Positions 11,544-11,648 of a stretch of DNA of 11,648 bases are shown in pieces. The stretch lies in contig NZ_JAOQJD010000023.1 of assembly GCF_025566985.1 (NCBI RefSeq), forward strand, positions 1 to 11,648. The letters run 5' to 3'. The DNA is from Aedoeadaptatus acetigenes. Lineage in GTDB: Bacteria; Bacillota; Clostridia; Tissierellales; Peptoniphilaceae. The translations under genes were made by a program, and so were the position numbers. A model generated the notes under the pieces. The model was not told the origin of the DNA, searched no databases, and worked only from the letters and a program-made list of their open reading frames with translations. Numbering within the stretch: the first letter of the stretch is position 1; each line of letters begins with the position of its first letter.

Positions 11544-11648
11544 TCACCGGTCTTTTGAACAGACGAAAAGCAGTTTGGTTCGGAAATGATGAAAGTTACG
11601 CATCCCAAAAGCGACGCGCTTCACGGTCTTGATCTTGTTGTGCGTTCC
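11544..11648 (-). CDS. ISL3-family transposase, C-terminal 34 residues
   Basis: This is the end of a transposase gene entering from the right edge. The visible 34 residues begin GTHNKIKTVKRVAFGMRNFHHFR, which is the characteristic C-terminal block of ISL3-family (DDE) transposases, where N-x-K-I-K-x-x-K-R-x-x-F-G-x-R-N-F is strongly conserved. The TGA stop is at 11546-11544. The reading frame is open up to the window edge and the conserved block is intact, so there is no sign of decay in the part seen. Whether the whole gene is functional cannot be judged. It converges on tyrS. Confidence 0.88.
   Translation of the reverse strand, partial: GTHNKIKTVKRVAFGMRNFHHFRTKLLFVCSKDR

Larger units (their letters stand above)
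11475..11648 (-). mobile_element. End of an ISL3-family insertion sequence (continues right)
   Basis: The element is called from its transposase C-terminus (11544-11648, minus strand) and from the presumed terminal repeat beginning GGTTCTATGTCAACC at 11475. This resembles the GGnTCTnTGTCAA-like ends I recall for ISL3 elements. The boundary would fall directly after the tyrS terminator. If ISL3 duplicates 8 bp here, the flanking copy is TTTTTTTA (11467-11474), most of it the T-tract of the tyrS terminator. The other end is outside the window, so the boundary and repeat are unproven. Confidence 0.72.

Noticed and set aside
1..11648. CRISPR arrays, tRNA or rRNA genes, prophage or defence islands
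   Set aside because: No regularly spaced repeats, cloverleaf-like segments, rRNA-like stretches or phage/defence genes were seen. Apart from the insertion sequence end and the MazF toxin, the content is metabolic and envelope-related.

Overview
The window looks like chromosomal DNA of a low-to-mid GC Bacillota (Firmicutes), most likely an anaerobic Clostridia/Tissierellia-type organism. The evidence is a T-box in front of tyrS, an EndoA-type MazF close to that of Bacillus, strong AGGAGG ribosome binding sites, a pyruvylated wall-polymer gene set (csaB, tagA) and a DUF4330 protein. A family such as Peptoniphilaceae is a guess; no rRNA or other decisive marker is present.

Layout. Nearly everything from 8331 down to 142 is one tightly packed minus-strand gene train. 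It starts at a promoter with a perfect TATAAT at 8368-8373 and ends at a 13-bp hairpin with a U-run at 66-100. In transcription order it encodes a secreted protein of unknown function, a GT4 glycosyltransferase, a DUF4330 membrane-anchored protein, an unknown 186-aa membrane protein, an O-antigen ligase/polymerase-like protein, the pyruvyltransferase CsaB, a TagA/WecG glycosyltransferase, transketolase, and a small FMN-binding lipoprotein. Most neighbours overlap by 1-26 nt. Read together, the first seven genes look like a pathway that builds, polymerises or attaches, and pyruvylates a secondary cell wall polymer, the kind of ligand that SLH-type surface proteins bind. Transketolase and the flavin lipoprotein ride at the end.

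Upstream (8441-9955, also minus) is a two-gene unit: a fused AcpS-NnrD protein (phosphopantetheinyl transferase plus NAD(P)HX dehydratase) followed 3 nt later by an EndoA/MazF RNase with no visible antitoxin. A GC-rich terminator at 8410-8430 separates it from the wall operon.

On the plus strand, tyrS (10191-11417) has a perfect sigma-A-type promoter and a very compact T-box leader. The antiterminator, terminator and acceptor-end bulge are clear, but there is room only for a tiny Stem I, whose terminal loop carries a UAC tyrosine codon. tyrS ends in a strong bidirectional-looking terminator. Directly after its T-tract, from about 11475, lies the end of an ISL3-family insertion sequence whose transposase C-terminus runs off the right edge on the minus strand.

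The left edge holds the start codon and ribosome binding site of another minus-strand gene. No CRISPR array, tRNA or rRNA was seen. No stretch over 300 nt lacks a gene.
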